In this document: piece after piece, positions 44,195 to 54,600 of the stretch
Layout: every line of letters starts with the position of its first letter
How positions within the stretch are numbered: the stretch's first letter is position 1
Assembly (NCBI RefSeq): GCF_010668395.1
Contig: NZ_WUEY01000026.1
Span: 1-64,000, forward strand
From: Martinezella lusitana
GTDB taxonomy: Bacteria > Pseudomonadota > Alphaproteobacteria > Rhizobiales > Rhizobiaceae
DNA: 64,000 bases
Reading direction: 5' to 3'
Notes under the pieces: model-generated
Told to the model about the DNA's origin: nothing
What the model saw: only the letters and a program-made list of their open reading frames with translations
Databases searched by the model: none
Program-made: the position numbers and the translations under genes

Positions 44195-46975
44195 TCAGTG
44201 GACAGCGGCAAGTTGCGCACGCGCCGCTCGAAAATCCACGCTTTCGAAACCTTCTGCGAAAAGGGGCATGACGTCGGAAAGAACGGTCGCGGCTTCGAAC
44301 GTGGCGCCGGTTTCCGCAAGGACTCGCGCAAGGCTCGTTGCGCATCTGAGCCGCCATGTGTCGTAGCCTTGGCTGGTCGCCAGATTGAGCCCCTGGCGGA
44401 AAAATTTCATCGCCTCCGCTTTATCTCCCGACCTGCGAAGTTCGAGCTCGCCGCAGATCCGCAGCAGTTCGGCATAGCACCAGCCGGGTGTGGTGTTCAT
44501 GGCGTGGCGCACCACCCAGTCGATGGCCATCTCGCCGCCCAGCACTGCCGTATACTCGGTCAGCACGCCTCCAATGCCGATCTTTGAAAGCAGCCCGGTG
44601 TGGTCATTCCTATTTCGAACTATGGCATCGGGCGAGGTCACGTCTTCATAGGCCTCCGCCCAGCGAAGCCAACGATAGAGCGCATGACGGGAAGCGGTCT
44701 CCGTCAGGAGAGCAAGATACGGCGCTGCTGCCGACGGCCCATTTGTAAGGTAGACAAGCGGAAATGCGGCGGTCCCCAGCGCATGACACAATGAAAGCGG
44801 ATGATTGGCCACCAGAGCATCATCGACGCAGCGCGATGCGAGAAGGGTTGCCTGGTCCAATTTGCCGGTGAGCCAGAGATGATTGGCAAGGGTAGATCGA
44901 AGCGTTACCTGGCGTTGATCGAATTGTGAACCGGCATTCTTGATCTGGGGATTGCCGTCTAGGGGATGGAGCGCGGCGGCAATACGGCGTTCGGCCTCCA
45001 CCCTGTTTCCCGCATAGTGATTGCTATGTCCCAGGGTTCGGTTTGCCACATGCCGGGCATCTGGGCCCTCCAGCCTGTCGAAGTCCCTTTGCAACGTCAG
45101 CGCCTTTTCATGTTCTCCCCTGAACAGGTAGGCTGCGGAAAGACCCGATATCGCCCGAAGCTCGTCTGCTATGCTACCCGCATCGCGGGCTGCCTTCAGG
45201 CTCAGTTCGAACTGCCCCGTCGTCTCGTCGCCGAGCGGAAAATCGTGGGAATGATGATAGATCGTCGCCAGGGCCGCGTGCATCTTCGCGTCCGCGAGCC
45301 TGTCGGGTGCAGGCGATCTCCGGTTCACTTCCAGCGCCCGTTCGATAAGCGTGCGGTATTCGCCAATCAGCCCTATCGTCATGAACAGCACCGATCCCAA
45401 TGCCGTCAACGTTACGCCGATTTGTTCATCTCCGGGGCTTGAGAACGCCCATTCGATCGACTGTCTCACCTCGGGAAGCTTGGAGCCATACTGCTCGAGC
45501 CATGTTGACGTCACGCCGTCGCTCCAGGCCGCCGCCGCCTCTTCCAGCAGGGAAACGCAGAACTCCGCGTGGCGGCGGTACATGAGCACCGCTTCGCCGT
45601 TTTCGTCGAGTTTTTCCCGGCCAAACTCGCGTATCATGTTAAGCATGCGGCATCGGATGAAGCAGCCCTTGCCCACGGCCGTTATCAGCGACTTGGCGAT
45701 CAGGCTGGCCAGGATGGCGCCGATCTCGCGGCCGAGATCGCCTCCGAGCCCTGTCACGTCGCAAGCAGCTTCGACCGTGAAATCTCCCGAAAAAACGGAG
45801 AGTCTCCGGAAAACCACCCCTTCGAAACCCGTTAGCAGGCCATAGCTCCAACTGATGGTATTCCGCAACGTGCGATGCCTCAGTTCGCCGGGCAGGCGAA
45901 CTTCCCTCAGCATCGGATAGATGGCTTCAAAACCCTCACCGAACCTGCCTAGGTCCAGATCGCCGGCGCGCGCAGCCGCGAACTCGATCGCAAGAGGTAT
46001 ACCCTCAAGATTTCGGCATAGTTCGGCAATCGCCTGCGCATTTTCTGCGGAAGGTCGAAACACTTCGCTCTGCGCCGATGCCCTTTCGACAAACAGTTCG
46101 ACCGCCGGAAAGCTGAAAATCTCCTCGGCCGTAAGCGGCTCTCCCAAGGGCGGCGTCTTGAGCGGCGGCACGCTTCTGATCAATTCCCCTTCCGCATGAA
46201 GAGGCTCGCGGCTCGTGACGAGAATATCGACGGTCGCCGCACGTTTGCGGACGGCCTCGACAAAGACCCGTACCGCCGGCGCAAGATGCTCGCAATTGTC
46301 CAGAATAAGCAACGACGTGCGGTCTTCGAGGCGGGAAAGAACGCTGTCAATCGGATTGTCCGAGAACGAACTGAGGCGGAGAACCGAGCAAAGCTCTCCG
46401 GCTATCTGGTCGGCCTTCTGCAGCAGGCCGAGATCGACGAAGTGAACGCCATCGGCATAGTTGTCCGAAATCTCGTCAGCGATTGCGAGAGCCATCGTTG
46501 TCTTGCCCACCCCGGCCGGCCCGGAAAGCGTCAGGAGATGAGTGGCGGCCAGCTGGATCGATGCCGCACGGGTAAAAGCCTCGCGTCCGATAACCCGGGT
46601 CCTGGGTGAAATTCGTGGCGGCGGCGCGGGCTGCGCCAACGACGCGCCGGGATCGCGCCGCAACATGGCGTCGGATGCAAGAAGATAGCCTTTTCCGGGA
46701 ACGTTGACGATGAAGCCCCGCTCGCTTTGCTGCTCGCCCAGCGCCTTCCTCAGGGCCGCGATATGAACCCTCAGGGTGCCGACATCCAAGTGCATGCCGG
46801 GCCAGACCAGCCTTCCGATTTCGGAAAGCGTGACCACGCTTCCCCGCTTGACCGCGAGTGTCGTAAGAACATCGAAGGCGCGGCCACCGACCGGTACCAG
46901 CTGGCCGTTCTTCTCCAGAATCCGCCTTGAGGCGAACAATCTGAACGGTCCGAACGAAAGGTACTCCTCGGTCAT
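44195..46975 (-). CDS. STAND-type winged-helix ATPase regulator (926 aa, full length)
   Basis: Winged helix at residues 1-102 (FGPFRLFASRRILEKNGQLV, LRVHIAALRKALGE, GKGYLLA). The ATPase has Walker A GPAGVGKT at 152-159, Walker B SLLILDNCEH near 221-230, TSREPLHAEGELIR and GIPLAIEFAAARAGD. Winged-helix-like ARC part with RRLSVFSGDFTVEAA. From about residue 480 to the end lie tandem helical pairs of TPR character (FRGEHEKALTLQRDF, GDKAEAMKFFRQGLNLA). A cytoplasmic one-protein switch like MalT in logic but with the DNA-binding domain at the N-terminus. Effector unknown. Confidence 0.87.
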   Translation of the reverse strand: MTEEYLSFGPFRLFASRRILEKNGQLVPVGGRAFDVLTTLAVKRGSVVTLSEIGRLVWPGMHLDVGTLRVHIAALRKALGEQQSERGFIVNVPGKGYLLASDAMLRRDPGASLAQPAPPPRISPRTRVIGREAFTRAASIQLAATHLLTLSGPAGVGKTTMALAIADEISDNYADGVHFVDLGLLQKADQIAGELCSVLRLSSFSDNPIDSVLSRLEDRTSLLILDNCEHLAPAVRVFVEAVRKRAATVDILVTSREPLHAEGELIRSVPPLKTPPLGEPLTAEEIFSFPAVELFVERASAQSEVFRPSAENAQAIAELCRNLEGIPLAIEFAAARAGDLDLGRFGEGFEAIYPMLREVRLPGELRHRTLRNTISWSYGLLTGFEGVVFRRLSVFSGDFTVEAACDVTGLGGDLGREIGAILASLIAKSLITAVGKGCFIRCRMLNMIREFGREKLDENGEAVLMYRRHAEFCVSLLEEAAAAWSDGVTSTWLEQYGSKLPEVRQSIEWAFSSPGDEQIGVTLTALGSVLFMTIGLIGEYRTLIERALEVNRRSPAPDRLADAKMHAALATIYHHSHDFPLGDETTGQFELSLKAARDAGSIADELRAISGLSAAYLFRGEHEKALTLQRDFDRLEGPDARHVANRTLGHSNHYAGNRVEAERRIAAALHPLDGNPQIKNAGSQFDQRQVTLRSTLANHLWLTGKLDQATLLASRCVDDALVANHPLSLCHALGTAAFPLVYLTNGPSAAAPYLALLTETASRHALYRWLRWAEAYEDVTSPDAIVRNRNDHTGLLSKIGIGGVLTEYTAVLGGEMAIDWVVRHAMNTTPGWCYAELLRICGELELRRSGDKAEAMKFFRQGLNLATSQGYDTWRLRCATSLARVLAETGATFEAATVLSDVMPLFAEGFESVDFRAARAQLAAVH

Positions 46976-47334
46976 CTAGGTCACCGTCATCTCCAATGCG
47001 TCCGCCGGCTTTGGTCGCGAGATCGAAATGCCAAAGCCAGCCACCCAAAAAGGCCTGCGGACGCGACGATCGCAGCCATCGGGCGCTCTCTCGAACGGTG
47101 TCGTCCGCCATGCGCCTTCCCCGCCGCGACGACCGCGTTTTCAGGCCATCACATATTGATGCGAAGTCGGCTCCGGGCGAAATAAATAGCTGTAAATTTT
47201 CTCTTTTCACTGCAAAGATTGCCAGTAAATGCCGGGTAGACCGCTGGATTGGCGAGCGGAGAGTATGGTCTGGAAAGGCTTTGCAAGTTAGGACGTGCAC
47301 TTGTCCCAATGCGTTCGTCTTTTAGGAGAGTTTA
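46976..47334. promoter_or_regulatory. Divergent promoter region between two STAND regulator genes
   Basis: 359 bases separating 46975 (leftward) from 47335 (rightward). An AT-rich stretch at about 47180-47235 (aaataaatagctgtaaattt) stands out in this GC-rich DNA and may hold the rightward promoter. No gene is supported. Confidence 0.5.
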
Positions 47335-50196
47335 GTGCCGGGAACTCAGAATATACCTCGCACGGCGATGCTAAAATTCGGTCCCTTCAAGCTTCTGCCG
47401 ATGCAGAGATTGCTCATAAAAGACGACATGCCGGTCAGGATCAGCCCGCGTGCGTTCGATATACTGACAATGCTCACCGAGCGTAGCGGCCAGATCGTTG
47501 ACAAGCAGGAACTCTTGAAAAATGCCTGGCCGAAGACACTGGTCGGCGAGGCGAACCTGCGTGTCTACGTGGCGGAGTTGCGCAAGCTCCTTGCGGCGGC
47601 CGGCATCGAAGACGCCATCGGAAACGTCGTCGGCCGAGGCTACCAATTCAAGGCTCCCGTCGAAGAAGCCGCGGAAGCAGCCACCTTCCTCGCCAACGGA
47701 TCGGAAGGCATCGGCCTTCCGGTTGCCCTGTCAAGGATGTTCGGGCGCGCGGACGTTGTCGACACTCTCTCGGCCCGTGTGTCGCGGCATCGTCTTGTGA
47801 CGATTTCCGGCGCCGGCGGCATTGGCAAGACCACCGTGGCGATCGCCGCAGCGACCTCGCTTGCAAGTTCCTATCGGGACGGCGGCCGGTTCATCGACTT
47901 GACGCCGGTTTCCAACGCCAGCCATGTCCCGGCCACCGTCGCATCGGCGGTCGGGATCGTCGCTCTCTCGCGCGATCCTGTCCATGACCTTCTTGCCCAC
48001 CTCAAGAACAAGCATCTGTTGATCCTGTTGGACAATTGCGAGCATGTCGTCGAGATTGCCGCCAAGCTTGCGGAGGAAATATTGAAGGCGGCCCCGATGG
48101 TGAGGATCATCGCGACGAGCCGCGAGCCTCTCAATGCCGAAGGCGAAGTCATCCTGCGTCTGTCGCCTCTGCAGGCACCGCCAGTCGGGGACATGTTGAC
48201 CGCGGCCGAAGCACTCGCCTTCCCATCGGTCCAGCTGTTTGCCGAACGGGCGGCCGCTTCGCTCGACAATTACCGGCTGACCGACGCGGAGGCACCGGTC
48301 GTCGCCGACATATGCAGGAGACTTGATGGCCTCCCGCTCGCCATCCAGCTCGCGGCAAGCCGTGTCGATGCGTTCGGGGTGTTCGGTCTCTTCAAGCTGC
48401 TCGACGACAAATTCAAATTGATGATGCAGGGCGCCCGTACCGCCGTTCCACGGCATCGGACACTCGGCGCCACGCTCGACTGGAGCTATGGCGCGCTTGC
48501 CGAGACGGAAAAGGCGGTGCTGCGCAGGGTTAGCCTTTTCGCGGGTCACTTTACGCTGAGAGCCGCGATCGCCGTGGCATCGGGTCCGGATATCGGCCAG
48601 TCCATATTGGTGGATGATATCGCCCACCTCGTCAGGAAATCTCTGATCGTCGCCGAATTCGGGCATGCGAACGCAAGATATCGTCTGCTTAGCACCACGC
48701 GGGCATATGCTCAGGAGAGATTGGCCGAAAGTGAGGAGGTCAATCAGTTCTCCCTGCGCCATGCCGAGTATCTTCGACAGATAACGGACCAGGTCGTAGC
48801 AGAACAGGGACCCAGGTCCGGGCAGGAATGGCTCCTTGCCTATGCCGACCATATAGAGGACATCCGTCTGGCTCTGAATTGGGCTTTCTCTCCCGGCGGC
48901 GCTGCCGAAGCTGGCGTGGCTCTGACCATTTCTGCCATCCCTCTATGGATCGATCTATCCCTGAACGAGGAGTGCCGCCTTTGGGCCGAAGCCGCGCTTT
49001 CCAGGCTCGACCCACACGGCGATCGGGATTCGAACGAAAAGCTGCGGCTTTTTTCGGCCGTTGGAGGCGCGTCCCTCTATACGCGCGGTTCGGCGCCGGA
49101 ACTGACCGCCGCGTGGACGTCCGTGCTGAAGATCGCCGAACGAATCGGAGAGGACGACTACCGATTGAGAGCGATGTGGGGACTGTGGTCAGACCGAATA
49201 AACCATGGGGAGAACCGGGCTGCGCTCGACTATGCCAACCGGTTCGCAAGAAGCGCGGCAAGCTGCGGAGACCCTGCCGCCTCGGCGCTGGCTGATAGAC
49301 TGCTGGGATATTCCTTTCATCTTCTGGGCGAACAGGACCTGGCCAGAAAGCATACCGAGCTCATGCTGGCGCACTATACCGCGCCCCCGGATCGCTCGCA
49401 TATCGTGCGCTTTCAATTCGATCAGCAGGTAATGGCGAACATCGCTCTGGCCAGCATAATGTGGCTGCAGGGATGTCCGGACAAGGCGGTCTCCATTGTC
49501 GAAGCGAACGTCGACAAGGCAAAGGACGTCGGACATGCGCTCTCTCTGACATATGTTCTGGTTCAATCGGCGGTCCCTGTTTCTCTCCTTGCGGGTGATC
49601 TCGAAGCGGCGGAACGCTACGTCGGCATGCTTGCCCGTCAGCCGGTGCGGCACGCCGCCGAACCATGGGCGCGATGGACCCGATGTCTCAAAGGGGTGCT
49701 GCTTATGAGACAAGGCGCGTTGCAGGACGGGCTGGACGTTCTAGGGAGCGCACTCGAAACGTTTCCCGAGCACTCCTTTCATATGCGCTACATCGGCTTT
49801 CTGGGAGAACTCGCGATGGGGCTTGCCCGCGCGGGAAAAGTCGAGGAAGGCAATGCGGTCGCAGACCGAGCGATTTCCGCAGCACTGCAGACCCAGGAAC
49901 TTTGGATCCTTCCGGAATTGCTCAGGATCAAGGGAGAGATCCTCGCCATTCAGATCGAGAGCCCGGCAATTGCCGCCATCGAGGAGCTGTTTTCCGAAGC
50001 GCTGAGCCTGGCCGGACGGCAGAACGCCTTGTCGTGGCAGCTGAGGGCGGCAAGCAGCACCGCCCGGTTTTGGCAACGCCTCGGCCGGTTTCACGAGGCC
50101 CGCGACCTGCTGGAGCCAATCTACGCCAGATTTACCGAAGGCTTCCTCACCGGCGACCTGAGAGAGGCTCAGACGCTCCTCGCAAATCGAGGCTGA
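47335..50196 (+). CDS. STAND-type winged-helix ATPase regulator (953 aa, full length)
   Basis: GTG start with aggag 6 bases upstream; ATG 47368 is an alternative. Winged helix at residues 12-107 (FGPFKLLPMQRLLIKDDM, LRVYVAELRKLLAAAG, GRGYQFKA). Walker A GAGGIGKT at 159-166, Walker B LLILLDNCEH at 228-237, ATSREPLNAEGEVILRL and GLPLA at 332-336; ARC part with RRVSLFAGHFTLRAA. The helical repeat region from about residue 490 resembles that of the 926-residue protein. Faces away from the three others, towards the RND pump genes. Confidence 0.88.
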   Translation: MPGTQNIPRTAMLKFGPFKLLPMQRLLIKDDMPVRISPRAFDILTMLTERSGQIVDKQELLKNAWPKTLVGEANLRVYVAELRKLLAAAGIEDAIGNVVGRGYQFKAPVEEAAEAATFLANGSEGIGLPVALSRMFGRADVVDTLSARVSRHRLVTISGAGGIGKTTVAIAAATSLASSYRDGGRFIDLTPVSNASHVPATVASAVGIVALSRDPVHDLLAHLKNKHLLILLDNCEHVVEIAAKLAEEILKAAPMVRIIATSREPLNAEGEVILRLSPLQAPPVGDMLTAAEALAFPSVQLFAERAAASLDNYRLTDAEAPVVADICRRLDGLPLAIQLAASRVDAFGVFGLFKLLDDKFKLMMQGARTAVPRHRTLGATLDWSYGALAETEKAVLRRVSLFAGHFTLRAAIAVASGPDIGQSILVDDIAHLVRKSLIVAEFGHANARYRLLSTTRAYAQERLAESEEVNQFSLRHAEYLRQITDQVVAEQGPRSGQEWLLAYADHIEDIRLALNWAFSPGGAAEAGVALTISAIPLWIDLSLNEECRLWAEAALSRLDPHGDRDSNEKLRLFSAVGGASLYTRGSAPELTAAWTSVLKIAERIGEDDYRLRAMWGLWSDRINHGENRAALDYANRFARSAASCGDPAASALADRLLGYSFHLLGEQDLARKHTELMLAHYTAPPDRSHIVRFQFDQQVMANIALASIMWLQGCPDKAVSIVEANVDKAKDVGHALSLTYVLVQSAVPVSLLAGDLEAAERYVGMLARQPVRHAAEPWARWTRCLKGVLLMRQGALQDGLDVLGSALETFPEHSFHMRYIGFLGELAMGLARAGKVEEGNAVADRAISAALQTQELWILPELLRIKGEILAIQIESPAIAAIEELFSEALSLAGRQNALSWQLRAASSTARFWQRLGRFHEARDLLEPIYARFTEGFLTGDLREAQTLLANRG

Positions 50197-50505
50197 GACC
50201 GCCCAATTTCGACGGATTTACACAGTGGCGCTTGTCGATCGGCGATGTATTCGCCTCGCCTTCGTCATCACCCGGCGGCGGCAGGGCGTTCCGAACGAGT
50301 GGACTGGAAAACGGTGCACTTGTTCGATCAGGATTCTTCTAAAAGGCTGATTTTCGACAATAGCCCGCCCGTCACCCGACTAGGGTTTCCCTATCAGGAA
50401 ACCGCGAGCCTTCGACGGCCGCATCGTCAGGGGCTCGGCAATGCCATTGATACGCTTTGACAGCGTCGAGGTGCGCTTGCCCGACCAGATCCGGAGGCTA
50501 CTCCA
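50197..50505 (+). promoter_or_regulatory. Promoter region of the RND pump with dyad motifs
   Basis: 309 bases without a gene. It contains gactggaaaac (50302-50312) and the inverted repeat ggtttcc-N6-ggaaacc (50384-50403), overlapping taggg-ttt-cccta. The same 11-mer followed by a TTTCCCT dyad stands before the SDR at 31347, so the two genes may share a regulator. Confidence 0.5.
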
Positions 50506-51693
50506 ATGCGCATAACCGACCATCACGGCCGTCTTGTCGCTTTTCTCTTACTCCTCGCGGCCAGCACCGCGTCCGCGCAGCAGTCTCCACCCCCGCCGCA
50601 GGTCTCGGTGGCAAAGCCGCTCCTGCGCGACGTCACCGACACCGACGACTTCATCGGGCGCTTCCAGGCGTCGGAGCAGGTCAGCGTGCGTTCGCGTGTC
50701 GGGGGATATCTCCAGAATATCGACTTCAAGGACGGCCAGCTCGTCAAGGCCGGCGACCAATTGTTCCAGATCGACCAGCGGCCGTTCGACACGGCGCTCA
50801 ACGAGGCGAACGCAACCCTTGCCGTCGCAAATTCCACGCTGACCTACGCCAAGTCGGAGTTCGAGCGCGTGGACTCGCTTGTAAAGTCCGGGAGCCAGTC
50901 CGTATCGACGCTCGACGACCGCCGTCGCGAGCTTCAGTCCGCCGAGGCCAACGTGGAAGGTGCGCAGGCGAGCGTCGAACGCGCGAAACTCGATCTCATC
51001 TACAGCAACATTACGGCTCCGCTGAGCGGACGCATCGACAGGCATCTCATATCGGCTGGAAACCTCGTGCAGGCCGACCAGACCGTTCTGACCACCATCG
51101 TCGCCATGGACCCGATCGACTTCTACTTCGACGTCGACGAGCGGCGATTGCTGAACTACGCGGAGACCGCCAGGAAGCAGGGCAACGTCCTGCAGGACGG
51201 CGGCGGGAGCCTCCCTGTCACGGTGACGCTTGCGGATCGCGACCATACCAAGGTCAAGGGTGTCGTCGACTTCGCCGAAAACACGGTGGATCCCGAGTCC
51301 GGAACGCTGCGTGTCCGCGCCCGTTTCGCCAACCCGAATTTCCTTCTTCAGCCCGGCCTCTTCGGACGGGTGGCGATCGAGGGCTCGAACGCCTACCAGG
51401 CCGTGCTGATACCCGACGAGGCTATCGCGTCCGACCAGAACGAGCGGGTCGTCTATGTCGTTGGGGAAGACGGTACGGTATCGACGAAGTCGGTACGGCC
51501 GGGGCCGAAACTCTATGGCTACCGCGTCATCAGAAGCGGTCTGACCGGCGGCGAGACGATCGTCGTGAAAGGCGTCGTCCGGGTCCGTCCAGGCGGCAAG
51601 GTAACGCCTGTCACCGTGCAGCTTCCGCCCGAGAACAATGATGCGCCGGCTTCGAGCCAGGAAGCGGCCGCCGCCGTGGAGCCATCGAAATGA
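50506..51693 (+). CDS. RND efflux periplasmic adaptor (MexE/AcrA family)
   Basis: 395 residues with a signal peptide ending near ASAQQ and no lipobox Cys. The lipoyl halves (VRSRVGGYLQNIDFKDGQLVK and LIYSNITAPLSGRIDRHLIS) flank an alpha-helical hairpin (about residues 95-150); a beta-barrel and membrane-proximal domain (VLIPDEAIASDQNERVVYVV) follow. It bridges the inner-membrane pump and an outer-membrane channel that is not encoded here. ATGA overlap with the pump gene. Confidence 0.92.
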   Translation: MRITDHHGRLVAFLLLLAASTASAQQSPPPPQVSVAKPLLRDVTDTDDFIGRFQASEQVSVRSRVGGYLQNIDFKDGQLVKAGDQLFQIDQRPFDTALNEANATLAVANSTLTYAKSEFERVDSLVKSGSQSVSTLDDRRRELQSAEANVEGAQASVERAKLDLIYSNITAPLSGRIDRHLISAGNLVQADQTVLTTIVAMDPIDFYFDVDERRLLNYAETARKQGNVLQDGGGSLPVTVTLADRDHTKVKGVVDFAENTVDPESGTLRVRARFANPNFLLQPGLFGRVAIEGSNAYQAVLIPDEAIASDQNERVVYVVGEDGTVSTKSVRPGPKLYGYRVIRSGLTGGETIVVKGVVRVRPGGKVTPVTVQLPPENNDAPASSQEAAAAVEPSK

Positions 51694-54600
51694 GGTTCGC
51701 ACACTTTTTCATCGACCGCCCGATTTTCGCATCGGTCATATCCGTGGTTCTGATGATCGTCGGCACCATCGCCTATCTCCAGCTGCCGATCTCGCAGTAT
51801 CCGGACATCGCGCCGCCGACGATCGTGGTAAAGACGTCCTATCCGGGGGCCGATCCGCAGACCATCGCAGATACGGTCTCGACCCCCATCGAGCAGGAAG
51901 TGAACGGCGTCGAGGACATGCTCTACATGTCGTCCTACTCGAGCGCCGACGGCGCGATGTCGCTGACGATCACATTCAAGCTCGGCACCGACCTCGACAA
52001 GGCACAGGTCCTCGTCCAGAACCGTGTTGCGATCGCCCTGCCACGCCTGCCCGACGAAGTGCAACGGCTTGGCGTGACCACGCAGAAGAGCTCGCCCGAC
52101 CTGATGATGGTGATCCATATCCTCTCGCCATCCGGCAGGTACGACCAGCTTTATACCTCGAACTACGCCCGCAACCGCATCCGCGACACGCTGGTCCGCC
52201 TGCAGGGCGTCGGCGATGTCCAGATATTCGGCGAACGCCAGTATGCCATGCGCATCTGGCTCGATCCGGAGAAACTCGCCTCGTACAACATGACGGCAAG
52301 CGACGTCGTCGGCGCGCTTCGCGACCAGAACGTCCAGGTTTCGGGCGGCTCCATCGGCGGTCCGCCGGCCGGCACCGATAGCTCGTTTCAATATGTCGTC
52401 AGGACCGACGGACGCTTCTCCGATCCCAGGCAGTTCCGCTACGTGATCGTCAAGTCCACGTCGGCCGGACGGCTGGTGAAGCTCGAGGACGTCGCCCGCG
52501 TCGAACTTGGCGCCCAGGACTACGTCACGAACAGCTACCTGAACAACCAGCCGGCCGTCGCCCTCGGCATCTTCGCGCGGCCGGGCACGAACGCGCTCGA
52601 GACCGCCGCCCAGATCCGGCAGATCATGACGGACGTTTCCAAGGACTTCCCGCCGGGGCTTGAATACCGGGTCGTGTACGACACGACCGCTTTCGTCTCG
52701 GAATCGATCACCGAAGTCTATCACACCATCGGCGAGGCCGCCGTTCTCGTTGCGATCGTCGTTCTGGTCTTTCTCCAGTCCTGGAGAACTGCAATCATTC
52801 CGATCGTCGCGATCCCCGTATCGCTGGTCGGCACCTTTGCGTTCCTGGCCGCATTCGGAATGTCGCTGAACATGCTGACCCTTTTCGGTCTCGTGCTCGC
52901 GATTGGTATCGTGGTCGACGACGCGATCGTGGTCGTGGAGAACGTGGAGCGAAACCTTGCCAAGGGCATGGGTCCGCGACGGGCCGCGCACACGACCATG
53001 GACGAAGTCGGGACGGCCGTCGTCGCCATTTCCCTCGTGCTGGTGGCGGTCTTCGTACCGACTGCGTTCATTCCCGGCATCGCGGGACAGTTCTACAAAC
53101 AATTCGCGGTGACGATCGCGATCGCGACCGTGATCTCCGCGGTAAACTCGCTTACCCTCTCTCCGGCTCTCGCAGCCCTGGTTCTGAAGCGGCATTCGAA
53201 CGTCGAGCACCATCGCAGCCTCTTCTCGCGGATCGGCCATGGCATCTCGGGCGGTTTCAACCGCGGCTTCGACGCGATGAGCCGCGGCTATTCGGTGCTC
53301 GTACGCCTCATCGTCCAGTCCTGGATCGGGCGCGGCTGCGCGCTCGCCGTCTTTCTGCTCCTCCTGGGTGCAACGTGGTTCGTAAGCACGCAGGTTCCGA
53401 GCGGCTTCATTCCGGTGATGGACCAGGGCTACGCGATCATTGTCGTTCAGCTGCCCGATGGCGCATCGCTCGACCGTACCGACGCGGTCGTGAAGCAGGT
53501 CGCAGAGATCGCGAGGAAGACCCCCGGCGTCGGCAATGCCGTCGAATTCGCCGGCTTCAGTGGCGCCACCTTCACCAATGCATCGAACGCCGGCGTGGTC
53601 TTCACGCCGTTCCAGCCTTTCGAGGAACGGCTGAAGTCCGGCGAAACCGCCAATTCGATCATCGCGAACCTCTACAAGAACCTTCAGAGCGTCGATGAAG
53701 CCTTCATCATCGCCATACCGCCGCCGCCTGTACGGGGCATCGGCAATTCGGGCGGCTTCAAGATGCAGGTCATGGATCTCGAGAACGCCGACATGACCCG
53801 CGTCCTCGGCCTGACCCGGCAGCTGATGGCTGCCGCCAACCAGACGCCTGGCCTGAACGGCGTGTTCACGACCTTTTCGGAATCAGGCCCGGAATTCTAC
53901 CTGGATATAGACCGCGACAAGGCGCAATTCCTGAACGTGCCGATCCCGAACATCTTTGACACGCTCTCGAGCAACCTGGGCATCTCCTACGTGAACGACT
54001 TCAACGCCTTCGGGCGCGTCTACCAGGTGCGCGCCCAGGCCGACAAGCAGTTCAGAATGGAGCGCGACGACATGCTCGATCTGAAGGTGCGATCGGCCAC
54101 CGGCGCGCTTGTCCCGCTGGGCACGCTTGCCGATATCCGCGAGACCAGCGGACCGCCGCTTGTCCAGCGCTACAACATGTACGTCTCCGTCCCGCTCCAG
54201 GGAAACGCCACGCCGGGGACTTCCACGGGCGACGCCATCAAGACGATGGAAGGACTGGCCACAAGGATCCTTCCGCCCGGCACCACGTTCGAGTGGACCG
54301 ATCTGTCCTATCAGGAAACGCATGTCGGTGGCAGCGCGACCTGGATCTTCGTGCTCTCCGTGGTGTTTGTGTTCCTCGCACTCTCGGCCCAGTATGAGAG
54401 CTGGATATTGCCGCTCGCGATTATTCTGATCGTTCCTCTCGCAGTCCTGGGCGCGTTGCTCGGCGTCTACGTCCGTGGGATGGACAACAACGTCCTGACC
54501 CAGATCGGCTTCGTGGTCCTGATCGGCCTGGCGGCCAAGAACGCAATCCTCATCGTGGAGTTCGCCCGGCAGGCCCAGGAGGACGGAAAGACCGCGGTGG

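Noticed and set aside
51519..53240. 573-codon open frame antisense to the RND adaptor and pump
   Set aside because: High GC in codon position 3 of the real genes keeps antisense frames open; the protein has no fold-like pattern and no start site.
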